A DNA stretch of 64,000 nt from Pachyseris speciosa (taxonomy: Eukaryota; Cnidaria; Anthozoa; Scleractinia; Pachyseridae), in the NCBI GenBank assembly GCA_016490735.1, contig JAEMWC010000755.1, forward strand, positions 322,501-386,500, in the 5' to 3' direction. Made by a program: the position numbers and the translations under genes. The notes beneath the pieces are model-generated. The model made no database searches. It had not been told where the DNA came from and saw only the letters and a program-made list of their open reading frames with translations. Shown here one piece after another: positions 25,553-38,400 of this stretch. Every line of letters begins with the position of its first letter. The stretch's first letter is position 1.

Positions 25553-25760
25553 TTTGTTAGGTATAAAATTAACACACAGGGTTACGTAACAAATTACAGC
25601 TAAACAATAACAAACAAATTATTAGGTATAAATAATTAGGTATAAAATTAACACACAGAGTTACGTAACAACTTACAGCTAAATTATAACAACCAAAGAC
25701 TACGGAAAGTAATTAGGTATAAATCAACACACAGGGTTACGTAACAAATTACAGCTATGT
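25553..25760. repeat. 76-bp tandem repeat, arm B
   Basis: Three degenerate units with GGGTTACGTAACAAATTACA, the reverse complement of the arm A array. Confidence 0.75.
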
Positions 25761-25954
25761 ACAAAATGAAAGCAAATTAAACCGAAAACGAATGGAGCTA
25801 AAAAATAAAAACTCACTGGGTGAGTGGCAAAGTGAATTATCGTCGTGAGATATTTATGGTAATTCTTCAGCTTTCAACATAGCTATTCAATCCAGTCAGG
25901 GTTACGACAAGTTTCTGTTGTACGCTTTGAATAACAACTGACTCCACCAGTTCT

Positions 25955-26140
25955 GTGTGGTTCCATGCTTTTAGACATGTCAGTGACAATAACATGGGCC
26001 ACAATGTTATTAACACATACCTATCTAAACAACTGTTGCTTGTCGGTTTTGCTTTGACGTTTTGTTTTCGCTCTGTGCAAGGTAATAAAATGCACTCTGC
26101 GCAACCCACCATCAAACACTCCACAAGCCGCGAGCAGTAG
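25955..26140 (+). CDS. Small ORF upstream of GlyR-B, conserved in arm A
   Basis: A 61-residue counterpart of the 23744-23929 ORF, with most residues identical and the same length, start and stop. The hydrophobic segment is LLLVGFALTFCF. A donor CTGCAG|GTAAG follows at about 26164. An acceptor-like TTTGACAG about 46 bp before the GlyR exon 1 ATG would allow the ORF to sit in a 5'-leader exon. Function unknown. Confidence 0.3.
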   Translation: MWFHAFRHVSDNNMGHNVINTYLSKQLLLVGFALTFCFRSVQGNKMHSAQPTIKHSTSREQ

Positions 26141-27081
26141 GGAGTGCCTCTCCTTTGTCTGCAGGTAAGATTGTTTAGTCTTCCACAGGAATCGTAAAAA
26201 TTGACATAGGCAAAGACAAATTCGCTTGGCAGTACTAGCTAAGCCATTTCTTGAAGCAGCGATAACATCTTTCTGAGTGTAAGCACAAATACATTTTTTG
26301 GGGAAGTGCGCTTCGATTCAAGCCGCGACATTATTCGAATTAACATTCGAAATGCGCAAAGACTACTGTCAACATTTTTTGCAATAAGTGGTTTGTAATA
26401 TCTGTAATATCCCATCAAAAGCCGGAGATCAAGTAAAAAGTAAAGTTTATTGAAATTCGAACCATTGCAAGGAACCATTCTAGTTGAACAAAGTTTGCCC
26501 TGTTTGGGCGCTTTGCATATAGTGTATTGAGAGAATCATTTACTCGACCTCCTTTCATTATCCTGATAGATTTGATAGAATTTTTTCGGAGAACGATGCA
26601 TTTTTCTTCAATCTGTTCGTCAGCATCATGAGCAGTGATGCTTTGCTAACACATACGCATTTAGAAGACTTTGCTATCTACTTGTAACTTTCAAAAACTC
26701 CTGTCTAAGTCTTTTTTATGGGCTTCATAACTTTCCATAAACTAAGCATCATTTGGCCTCTTGGCCTCTGTTAGCAAGTAAATGAGTTGATGGGAAGATT
26801 TCGTAACTTTCACAGCCTATAAAAAGTCAAGATTTGGTTTAAAAAGGCGCAGTGCGTCGGCGAATAGGTGCAATCATTTTGTTTTAGGGAAAAAAATATT
26901 CTGGGGTGAGATGAACTTTAATAACAGCTCTTGTGATCTGCGCAGATCCACTGCAACAAGTAGTCTTGACTAGTTGCACATCTAAACGTGGTATATAAAG
27001 AAAAATTGCTCAGCTGATGAGGTTCATTGATTTGACAGATATATTCGCGTCTCACGATTGGTCGGTAAGAGAAGGGTCATC

Positions 27082-30000
27082 ATGAATTTCTACTACCTCT
27101 TTCCTTTGCTGGTATTGATAACTTGCAAACAGCTAACGGTACGTTGACAACTTGTAAATACTTACATCATTAATTTTATGTTTAATAAACACAACAGTAA
27201 TTCATTTACAGAAATAACCAATGAAAATCGAATGGAATCATGCAAATTTATTGCGCAAATTCAACGTTTTGAGAGTTGCTGTGAGCTTTTGTATATTTTT
27301 ATGGCCAAGAATTATCATCTTGGTACCTCTCCAATGAAGCAAAATATCTGTATTTGGATACCATCCATCAATAGTTAAACAATGCAAAACTACAAAATAG
27401 GTGTTGGCAATAAAATTTTTATCCGTTTTTTCCGTCTCATTATTTTCAGTACTATGTAAATATAGTCTCTTCGTTCTCATCACTAGCACACTACTGAGTT
27501 TTCAATGCTTCCTTTTTCCCTGCTCACAATAAAAACTGTACGTTTTCAAATGTAACATCTTTGAAACAATTTACATTAGAGCAACTCGCAAAAGCAAATT
27601 AACTTAGTGAAATGAAGGTGAGACTAATTTTCCGCCTCTTCACAGGTTGAAGGATGCTCTGGGGAATGCACTAGAATTAAGATTTCGGGTGAGATTTAAG
27701 TCTTCAATTCTTTACAAAATGTATGTAAGAACTTGTAAAAGTGTTCCTCAATTTAAATGATAATTGGCGCTAAAAGTTCGAAACCCTTGCCATTCTCAAT
27801 TTCACTGCCATTGTCATTATTACAGTTACTGTCATTGTCACTCCCATTGCCGACGCTATTCTTACCGTCATTGACACTGTCGCTGTCTACTTTTACTATC
27901 TACTGTCATTGTGATTCTCACTATTATTTTAACTAACCTTTTCCCTGTTAATCACACAATCACTGTCCTTCTGACTGTCATTGTCTATTGTCACTGTCAG
28001 TTTCACTCCCCTTGTCGGTTTTACTCACACTGTCATTGTCATGGTCATTTTAAAAGTCACTGCCGCTGACACTGCGTCATTATCGTCGTCACTGCTCCAT
28101 GATACAGTAACACTATTCATATTTCATTTTCTGTTTTGTTAGGGGAATCTTTGACGTCATTGTTCAGATTATTTTGATATTTTGTTGTATCGCTGTGTTT
28201 GAGAATACAGTCCAAACATAACGTGGAATATCGACATTGTGACAGGACACCTCCTTCAGAAGCCAACATTGTATAACTCAAATCAAAGCGCAGAAATACT
28301 ACTGTACTGTTGTCTTTTTTCTTTTCCAGCCAAAATACCCGGTGAATTGGATTGTGATAGCGAAACAATTGATGTTTGTGAGAGATATTCTTTTTCCTGG
28401 AAAGTGGCTGAAATCTCCACCTCGTCTAAGCTGATTAAGCTGGCGAATTGCACAGGCCGCAAACTTGAAATTGGTAGCAAAAAATTGTTGCTGTTTGTAA
28501 GTCGAGGATCGTTGTACAACTATGGGAAGTACCAATTAATGTGGATCAAGAACGTCTCCACAGAAACTGTCGATAAAGGGTAAAACTTGTAATTATACCT
28601 CTAAAGTAAGGGAATGTGATCTCGTTTGAAACAATTCTATCTGAGGACGCATCACATCAAGTATTTTTCCATGGACTGAGACGTTAGCTGCAATTTACCT
28701 CGTGTCAAGCAAATTAGGGTACACCAAATAATTCACTACTTTCTTGTTAGGTTCAATAACCGTTTACTCAGACTCTCAACTCTTTCCACTGCTGTGAAGG
28801 TAGCTTAATTTTTTTATTCTCGATTAACCCTAGGGCATCTATCTGCATAGTTACCATGCATAAGCCAATCAAGATGAAACTGCGGAGGGACCAACACACT
28901 TGTGTCATCGCACAGAAGGTTCCGTACTTTAGAAAAGTGTCCTTGACAAACAACTGTGTCCTAACATGCGGTGGACAATCGGATGGTCTGGGAGGAATCT
29001 TAGCCTTCAGAACTCCAAAATTATCCATCGATCAATCTTCCAAAATCGACATGTCAGGAAAAGGTAAATGCAACCCGCTATTTAACAGAATTGTCTTTCT
29101 AAACGCTGTATTAGTTTTGATCGTCAGTTGGGCATCCCACCTTGTAATCACCGTGGCAGACGCTAGAAAAGGGAAGGGAAAGGGAAACCGGGCGCGCGGC
29201 GAAGCAAGGAATGAGACAGCTCCCTTGGCGTCGCGCGCGCGCCGGTTTCCCCCCCCCCCCCCCCCCCCCCTTCCCTTTCCCTCTCCCTTTCGTGCGCCTG
29301 CTGCCATGTCATGCGCCTGCTGCCCATGTCATGCAATAGAAAACCACGGAGCACAGGATTCCCTCATATCTTGACCAATATGCTAGCTCTACTATCCCCA
29401 TTATCTCCCTGTGGCACATATAATTTTCTTACTGATGGACTAATCACGGACGTCTCATACATTGAATTTAATGCTGAAGTTGAATGTCAACCAATTCATT
29501 TCGTTAGATGAGATTTAAATCATACCCTCTTCTCTATAAACTGAAGTTGCCCTACAGCCCACAAACAAAATATTGGATTTAACCACCCGGCCACATTACG
29601 AGCGTGGTCATCGTTTAATGACTTTTTATGAATTATGACTTCCCTTTCAGGATTCCGTGGGGGTGCTGGAGGAGACCCCCGAGGTGGCGGAGGTCATGGT
29701 GGCGAAACGTTCTATTGTTTCGCAGATGAACCAAATATGGGCAAAGGAGGAGACATTTCGGGTGCCTCATGGGCAACGAACATAATGGAATAGGAGGGGG
29801 AGGGGCTGGGGATGGACCTTCTGGCGCTAAGGGTAAGCAGCTATCTAAACAGTCTCAAAATCGCCACATTTGTTAGCTCAGTGAATAGTTTAGGGAGAAG
29901 GAGGACTAAGCTAACTGTTGGTAATATGGAATGTTTCCCATTCCTCGTTTCATTCATAACTAAATTTGGAAGATCAAGGGAACCATAACGGGTAAACTGA

Positions 30001-33000
30001 AAGTAAAAACGCAAATAGCGAACACTTTTTGATATCAAAGCACCGTGCTGATGTTCAATAATTGCCCTCATGCAAAACGGTAAAAGTCAATTAAAGTTGA
30101 CGCACTGTTATAAAAGTTGCGACATGACAACTAAATATAATAGATTAATATTTTATTCCATGCCGTTTCGATTATTTATGAAATGATAATTAGTTACTAA
30201 GGTTTATGAACAAGGCTGCAAACAGTTTTGTCTATCGAAACCTCAAATCTGATTAGTTGCGAACGCACAGCTACAATTTCTTTACTTTATATGCTCACCC
30301 TGTTACTCTACTAAGAAGATGAAACAACAGCATTCGTAGAAGCTCCTTAGCATCAAAGCTACAATTGCAGTTAGGCTCTTCCACCTCTACACTGCAAATC
30401 GAAGATAAGGGATGAACTGGCATTTCTTTCATTCAGTTTGTACCTCTATAGCATGATTATTTCAGATAGTAGTTAGAAAAGAATCCGTGCAAGGGAGTGC
30501 TGACACATAATGCTAAGAATGAAATAATGACCATTAAATTTGTCCTCATTACTCAAAGATAGTCGTGGATAGATAAAATTTTCATTAAATCCTCTTCATT
30601 GTTTTGTGTTCAAGCTCTTTATTGGACCCTAGCTATTTTTTAAATTCAGAGGACAAAGCTATGATAACAATATTTACACGCTGATTTTTTAGGTTCCAAA
30701 GGAGGCCCAGGAGCTATAAACGCTGGGGGAGGAGGAGGAGACTCCACTGTTAACTCTGACGATGGTGCAGCCGGTGGGGGAGGCGGTGGACATTTCTCTG
30801 GCGGTGGGGGAGGTGGTGGAGGAAGCGGGTGCGGTGGCCAAGATGGCGGGAAAGGAGGAAATGCCGCAGGGGTACGCTAAGTTTTAAGTAAATTTTTGGT
30901 TTCCAATAGTTCCTCAGACATGAGGTCGCTTTCTCTGAATTTTCTTTCAATGACGCTTGGCTTTGGCATGTCTCACACTATACTACTACACAAACGTAGT
31001 AACTGTGAACATAATTTATCGAGTATCAGTGAAAACTAACAGCTATTAATTTTTAGATATATTTTCTCCTATGATGCAAAATGCAACATATTTAGGTTAA
31101 TACTACACTGTGCGCAGCAAATTCTTACGGTAGCAGCCAGTCACCATTATCATGGTGACTGGCTGACTGATGACTCATTCCAGGGGTATTCATTATGACA
31201 CACACATGAATTCAACATTATGAAAGGAGTACACCCGGATTAGGTTTCTCCCGAACTCGTAATGTTATTTAAAGAGTTGTTTTCAGTGGGATTTCCTTTT
31301 CCCAGTGCACAGCGTAATGTTCAATCCCCTGTTATAGACCCCCTCTCCTCCCCCCCGGCAGTCTAATGCTCCAACCCCTCGTGAACCTCTGTCACAGAAC
31401 AGAGGAATTTTAACAGCCTGACCGTCAGGCGGGCTAGCATTATGGGATCATTTACTCAAATTAGTTTAAAAGTATTTCTCGCAGCCTTTGCATATTAAAT
31501 CGAAATAAATGATAATGATAATTTTAATAAATTTGTCTCAAAAATTTTAACTTATCTGATGGTATTGTTTACAGATTGGAGAATACGCTGGGGGTGGTGG
31601 CAAGTCGAGTTGCCCGGGAGGTAATGGCGCTAATGGAGGACAGCCGGGAGGTAACTACGCCTCAGGTGTCCGCGTACTTTGCTATGACAGCACTGCAGAA
31701 CAAGGGAACGCGGGCACAGATAAACTTGGTGGAGGAGGAGGTACGACCAGTCAGACATAATTAGCAACAAATTAGTTTACTTCACAGTTTATTCCGAGTG
31801 ACGTTCTGTTGAGTGGCGTGAAACCAAACCCAAACAATTTCTTACATCACTGATAATAACCATAAACAACACGATGAACCAATCAGAAATTGGACAGTCT
31901 CGTACCCGGCAGTCCTCAGACTCTTTAGCCAGCGGTCAGTCGCCAGGAGAGAATCTGGGAGAATGGAAAAAATCCAATTTTTGGATTGGCTGGCCCGTAA
32001 CGGTTTCCATTGTGTTACTCAAGATTTTCTGGGAAAACGGCGGCCAATTATCCCAGAGTCTCTCCGGGTGTCCACCCGCTGACCAAACAGCCCCAGGACT
32101 CTGGATACGAGATTGCAAATTGGGTGAAAGCCATGAAGTTGCACTGCATATGTCTGTTCACTTTGCTATGAAAAGACTGCAGAACAAGGTAACACGGGCA
32201 CAGCTTCTCTTGGTGGGGTTTCAGGTATGATTAACGATTGAGAATCCCTAAGAAATATTTTTTTCTTTACATTTATTTATAAATTGATGATTATACGCAA
32301 TTAAAGGGTAACGTGGTTTTTGTGTGAAGATGGCATTTGATCACTGCAACAGCTGATCTTAGCGTTATTAACGACCACAAATTGTCAGGTTGATCATTTG
32401 ATTCAGCACGTCTGTCATGATAAGATTTAATAACGTTTCCAATGAAATCTCACTAAATGGGTATTCTTTTTTTTTTTTACCGAATTGATTTTGTTTATAT
32501 TTTCAGGTGATTCTTGCGGTAACAACTTTGGAGGCGGCGGCGGAGGAGGTCAACCTTCCTTGTTCTTATTACAGGCTTGATTTTTAAAAACGAGATTGAA
32601 AAGCGATCCACTAATAGCTGTTGTTATTCAACACATTGTCACAATGTCCACATATGGCCACAGCTAGCGCCCTCAATATTAATCGAGCGCACTCAACAGC
32701 TAACCTACGATGTACGTAATCTTATGTGTCGCAGAGAAGAATGGCGGCCATCTTTTCTGCAATAAATATCAAAAATTGTTCTTCGCCATTAATGTGTTGA
32801 ATAATAAAACAATTATCCTACTCAGTCTTTCGGAACATCGGCTAAATATCAGACCATATTGCACTGGATTCCGTTAAATATTAAATGTCAGGGAGGAATA
32901 AATATGACTCCGAAAGGTGAGTCCTTGAAAAGCCAGCTGGAAATCACTAAAATTACAGTGGATGTTTGAACTGTTCTGTTGATTAAAAAAACGGTGATCA

Positions 33001-34598
33001 CTCAAAAGAAAATCGTTTTTATGTCGTCACGATTTTTTCGTAGGTGGGCTTCAATTCGGCAGCATGGACTTTGCATCACGTTTAAGTTACGGTGGGGGTG
33101 GTGGAGGAGGCGGTGGTAGTGCTTTCACCGACGACCCCAACCCAGGGGGGAAAGGAGGAAATGGAGGAGGCCTGGTTTATTTAAATGTCGACGAACTGGC
33201 GCTGGATGGAAAGATTCTTGCGGAGGGTAAGATAATGTGCAGTACGCATGTGTACGGGAGTATTATCGACTTCCTTTCCATTGTGTTTGATAGAAACATG
33301 CTGGAAAAAACAATGGACTCGAAGGACTCTCACTAACAATCATTGTTACTGAGATTCGGAGTCCATGCAATATGCTTGCAAATGGAGTTGCGGTTTCCAC
33401 ACATTTCACAGAATCGATATTATGCTGTTGGTTCACATTTTTCCATCGCAACAGGACCATAGCCAGAAGAAAATTGCTAGGAGGCAATATCAGATAAAAA
33501 TATTTCATATTTATTTACTGTAATTTTTTATGCATATCTGCCTCCTAAAGGAACCTAAACAATATGCTCACGCTTAAGTGACATTACACAGCTTTCTCTT
33601 TCTCTAGGACACATACACTCACACAAAGAACGACAGATAGCATAAACTCAAATTTTTAGCGACACAAGTGCCTCGGGTCGCCTCATTCTACCTTCTAGCC
33701 TGAGCGAAGGCTTTCGAGATCTCCGTAAAACAGCCATTTATAACTACCAATTAAGAACGAAAAAAAAAACACCAAATCGGAAATGGCATGCATAAACGTT
33801 TGGACATCAACATCAAAACAATCCCCACCAGATTGAAAAAAGACCCGTACTGAAATACATCTGGGAATCCGATTCTAAATGGTCGATCACCATCAGGTGG
33901 TGAGATTAAACAGAGAAAGAACAAAATGTTATATCAACAGATATCAAAGAAGCATAATGTATAAGACTTACAAAATGAAATTCCAAAGTTAAATTGGTGT
34001 GCATTAAAATTGAGTCAAATAGTCTGACCTTCTACCCAAAAATGAATACGAAGGCAGCGGAAGCAAGTTTTGAGAGTTTTAATTTCTTCTATTGACAGGT
34101 CAACCAGGCCAGTGTTTGAACAAAAAAGCCCATAGATCCGCACCCGGAGGAAGCGGTGCTGGTGGAAACGTGATTATTATTGCCAAGAAACTCAAGGGAA
34201 ATCTCAAGGATAAAATCTTTATCTCCGGAGGGAGTCCCGTAAAATGCACATTCGGTGTTGGTGGAGGTCAGCGAGTTACTTTTAATAACATAAGGGTTTA
34301 CACTGATATATTAATGCCACTTAACCGTTTGGCACATTTTGCTCACCGGTCTACTCGCAGCAAATTATAACCCGATAAAATCTCAGTAATACAAAAAATT
34401 GGACAAACGTTTCTCAAACGTGTCAAAGGAAACAAAACTGCAAAAGATAAGTCTCGTCTAGAAAAAGCAAACGTCGATAGTTGATGTCAGAACTCTTCGT
34501 TACAAAAAATAACCTATTTTTGTAAATTTTCGTCAGTTGCAGGCGGCGGAGTTGGACGCTGGGTGGTAAAGGAAGGTCAGACTATTCACCAAGGCTGA
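27082..34598 (+). pseudogene. GlyR-B: glycine-rich gene with frameshift and stop in exon 5
   Basis: Exons: 27082-27138, 27646-27688, 28330-28579, 28834-29063, 29651-29832, 30693-30871, 31575-31740, 32139-32224, 32507-32548, 33044-33226, 34099-34266, 34537-34598. Exon 1 is a signal-peptide-like 19-mer (MNFYYLFPLLVLITC...). Borders match copies A and C. Exon 5 has 182 bases instead of 183: near 29783 the A copy reads AACATCGATGG and B reads AACATAATGG, which brings TAG into frame at 29791-29793 and leaves about 240 residues. Exon 8 is also one base short at its acceptor. Exons 9-12 remain well conserved, including GGSGAGGNVIIIAKKLKG. The gene is either recently broken or the base is a sequencing error. 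Confidence 0.7.
31780..32125. mobile_element. Arm B-specific insertion in intron 7
   Basis: About 345 bp between the end of exon 7 and the exon 8 homology that A and C lack. It contains CTGGGAGAATGG...CTCTCCGGGTGTCCACCCGC. I recall similar sequence as a dispersed coral repeat. Class unknown. Confidence 0.45.
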
Positions 34599-34849
34599 AA
34601 CCCACAGCAGCTCAACTGAACCGGTCGAGTAGCATTATACGTTAGCCTGCAACCCTGGCTTCTTGGTTTTGTGTTGTTTGTTCTGGAACCCAGTGTTTGC
34701 CTGCTACACTAAATAAAGGAATATGACACTCATGAATCAACTGAATTGTCTCGTTGTTGCGCTGGTCTTCGAATCTTGGCCCTTGCTCAAAAGAACTCAG
34801 ATGAACGTGGGAAACATTTGTGGGGGTTAGGCGAGACAGTTGCTTCCAA

Positions 34850-35170
34850 ATTAACCCACGTAACCAATGATTAACCAAGACAAAATTATCAAAGCAAGTT
34901 TTAAATCTTTTTTTTTTAATTTATTTAATTTTGAAGAACGTGAGAAGTCTTTGCACAATCTTCCGAACCAGAGGCTCATGTTAAAAACGCTCGACTAAAT
35001 TGCAAAACAAGGTAAATTATGAATTATGGACATACAAATATAAAAACCTAACCATAAGTACATCAAGAGTATGTAAAAATAGATAAAATTATATACATTT
35101 CATACACTGGCACCCTGTAAATTTAACATTATTCACTCGACCACGAAATTGTGTTCAAGGGTTCGAGTTT
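34850..35170. other. Noncoding between GlyR-B and LINE
   Basis: AT-rich, with no gene or repeat that I can define. Confidence 0.4.
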
Positions 35171-35471
35171 TTGCGACAACAACAACAACAACAACAACAA
35201 CAATCTTTATTTCGTGCCCGGAAATTACACAGTGTAGACAAATACAAGAGATAAAAAATTACAATAGAAAAGAGCACAGCCACTTAGAAATAGCAAAGCT
35301 AATCGAGCTAAGTGGCTGGGCCAAGCGGAAAAAAATTTGCTAATACACTTACTGAACATAGAGCAATAGACAGGATTACATTTACACACACACACACGTA
35401 CACACAAATAACAATAGACAAGGGGATGTGTACACACAAGAACTGGAAAATAAAGTACATCAATGAACCAG

Positions 35472-38400
35472 TCAGTAGTTGGAGATAAGTGATTCTTTTA
35501 TGCTGATCTTAAAACAAGTACGACTTTTAGATTTTAGTGAGTCTTCAATGGAATTCCAGACTTTAACTCCAGAGAAACGAATGTTAAATTTGCCATAATT
35601 GGTTCTCGCTTTGGGCAGATAGTATGAAATCTTACTTGCCAGTCTGGTTTGATATTGATGCACTTTGTTGATACTCATAAAGAAATCGTTAAAAATTAAG
35701 GGCAGTCTGTTGGAGTAATAGTCATACATGAGTAAAGCACAATACAAGTATAATAAGTCACTTAGTTTAAGTAGTTTTAATTTCCGAAAGAGTGGACTAG
35801 AGTGGCAATTATATTCTGAGAATGTTATTATTCTGACGGCTCTTTTTTGCAAGGTGATAAGAGGTAAGAGAGTTGTTTGATATGTAGTCCCCCAGGTTAT
35901 TAGACTATAAGTCAGGAAAGGATATATAAGTGAGTAATACAGCTGTACAAGGACCACATCGGTCACAGAATACCTTATCTTAGATAGTATGCCAATACAT
36001 CTCTTAATCTTTTTTGAAATATGTAAAATGTGATACTTCCAACTGAGATGTGAATCAATGAAGAGACCCAAGTACTTAATAAATTTCTCTTGTGCAATCT
36101 CCCTATTATCAATTGTCAATTTGACTAAGTGACCTTTGACCTTTTGAGGGGGATGGAAAATAATGAAATTTGTCTTATCTATATTTAATGAAACCTTATT
36201 CGCCGTAAGCCAGTCAGAGACCATTTTCAGATTATAATTAACAATGGACTCGAGTTGTGCTAAATTAGAATTAGAGTAAAATAGATTTGTATCATCTGCG
36301 AAAATGTGAAAGTCAAAGACATTGCTGCACTTACTGAAATCATTGATATATAGGAGAAATAGAAGAGGGCCTAGCACAGAACCCTGTGGGACACCATGAG
36401 TAATTAGGGTGTCTTCTGATTTAATACTACCTATAGTAACATACTGCCTCCTATTGCTTAAATAGGAAGCAAACCAGTCATTAGCAATACCACGGATTCC
36501 ATAGTGGCTTAATTTCTTTAGTAATATGTTATGATCAACAGTATCAAAAGCCTTAGAGAAATCAAGAAAAATTCCACAGGAAAATAGGCCATCTTCAATT
36601 GCTCTCTGAATTTTGTCTGTAATTAAAAGAGTTGCATGAAGAGTGGAATGATTTCTCCTAAAGCCAAATTGTTTGTCATATAGAACATTATATTTTTCAA
36701 TAAAAGTGATAAGTCTATTATACACAAGCTTCTCCAGGATTTTATTGAAAATGGAGAGCAATGAAATAGGTCGGTAGTTATTCATGCAAGTGACTGAGTC
36801 CTTTTTATGAACTGGAATAACATTAGCTAACTTAAATTGGTCAGGCACGCACCCACTACTAAACGAAATATTAAAAATAAATTCCAAGGGGAATGATATG
36901 CAGGTTTTTAATAGCTTTAGCAGGCATACAGGAATGCTAAAAGGACCAGAAGCCTTGGACGAGTTCAGGCTAGAAATTATCTCTTCTATCTCTGCTGCAG
37001 AAGCAGGAAATAGCATAAAACTGTTTGCCAGCGAAGGACCAAGGAAGTCTAGGGGATCAATATCAACTTGAGGAATGTTTTCTGCTAAATTACTGCCAAT
37101 TTGAGAAAAATGATCATTAAAAGCTGAGGCAATAGCCTTAGAATCAGTAATGACATTGTTACCAACAACAATTTTAGAGGGAGAGCAGAATCCATTAGGT
37201 TTGAGAGTAATTAATTCTTTAATGCCTGCCCAGGTTTTTTTAATATTTTTACTATTAGCAATGAAGTAGTTATGGTAGTAATTCTTTTTGCTGGCTTTAA
37301 GCAATTCGGTAATCTTGTTCCGATAAAACTTATATTTAGTTAAGAAATATATATTCCTAGATTCTAGGAAACGCTTATAAAACTTTTCCTTCAGCCTAAT
37401 TGATGTTTGGATGCCTGGTGTGACCCAGGGCTTGGATAATGACTTAATTTCTTTGCGAGTAAGTTTACGAAGAGGTGCGTACTTGTTGACCAGATTAGAA
37501 ATACAGAGATAGAAATTCTGAAAAATAGTGTTAACATCAAGCACTCCAGATTCACTAGCTAGTACCTCCTCCCAGTTCACCTTGCTGACCTCAGATATGA
37601 GCAATTCATTATCAAGCCCTGAGTAGTCCCTTTTGTACATCTTAAAATTTTTTGGAGGATTGGATAACTTTGTGATAATCAGAAAATTAGGCAAGTGATC
37701 TGTTATCCCACAGACAATATTACCACTAATAGCATAATGCTCCAGTGAATTAAAAAATATATTATCAATCAAGGTTGCAGAATGATAAGTTATTCTAGTA
37801 GGTTTCATAATTTGTGGATGAAATGCATAGGATCCTAGAGTATTTACGAAATCTTCTGTTTCAGAATGAGAATCATAGTTCAAAAGATTAATATTAAAAT
37901 CGCCCATCAGAAGACAAAATTTACCTTCATTATTTACTTTCTCAGTCGCCTTATATAAAAAGTCAGCAGCTTTGGTAATATTTTGATCAGGATGCCTATA
38001 TATTAATCCACAGACAATATTATGCTGGTGTGGGACCTCAATTTCAATCCAAATGGACTCAAATTCTGGATTAGACGTGCAAAAATCATCACGTTTTATA
38101 TATGAAAGGTTATCTTTAATGTAGAAACCAACACCACCAGCATTAGACATAGATGGTTGAGACAAAAAAGAGTAACCAGGAAGATTAGTATTTAAAAAAG
38201 GATCAATTCCAGCTTTGATTTTAGTTTCGGAAAGAGCAATAACAGAAAAAGAATATTTCATGTCACATAACATATGATAGAAATCATCAAAGTTTGCTGA
38301 GAGACTTCTTATATTAAAATGCAAGGCAGAAAATGTCCTATCAGAGATAGTTGATCGAATATCTTCATTAGAGTGAAACTCATGAGTTGAATAATAACCA

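Larger units (their letters stand above)
25462..34845 (+). repeat. Inverted duplication, arm B
   Basis: Mirror of arm A. It lacks the arm A insertions at 14.6, 20.4, 20.7 and 21.8 kb and has its own insertion at about 31.79-32.11 kb. It differs from A more than A differs from C. Confidence 0.85.

Noticed and set aside
24148..25760. CRISPR-like array from the 76-bp repeats
   Set aside because: Only three units per arm, the repeats make up the whole period with no unique spacers, and the sequence is eukaryotic.
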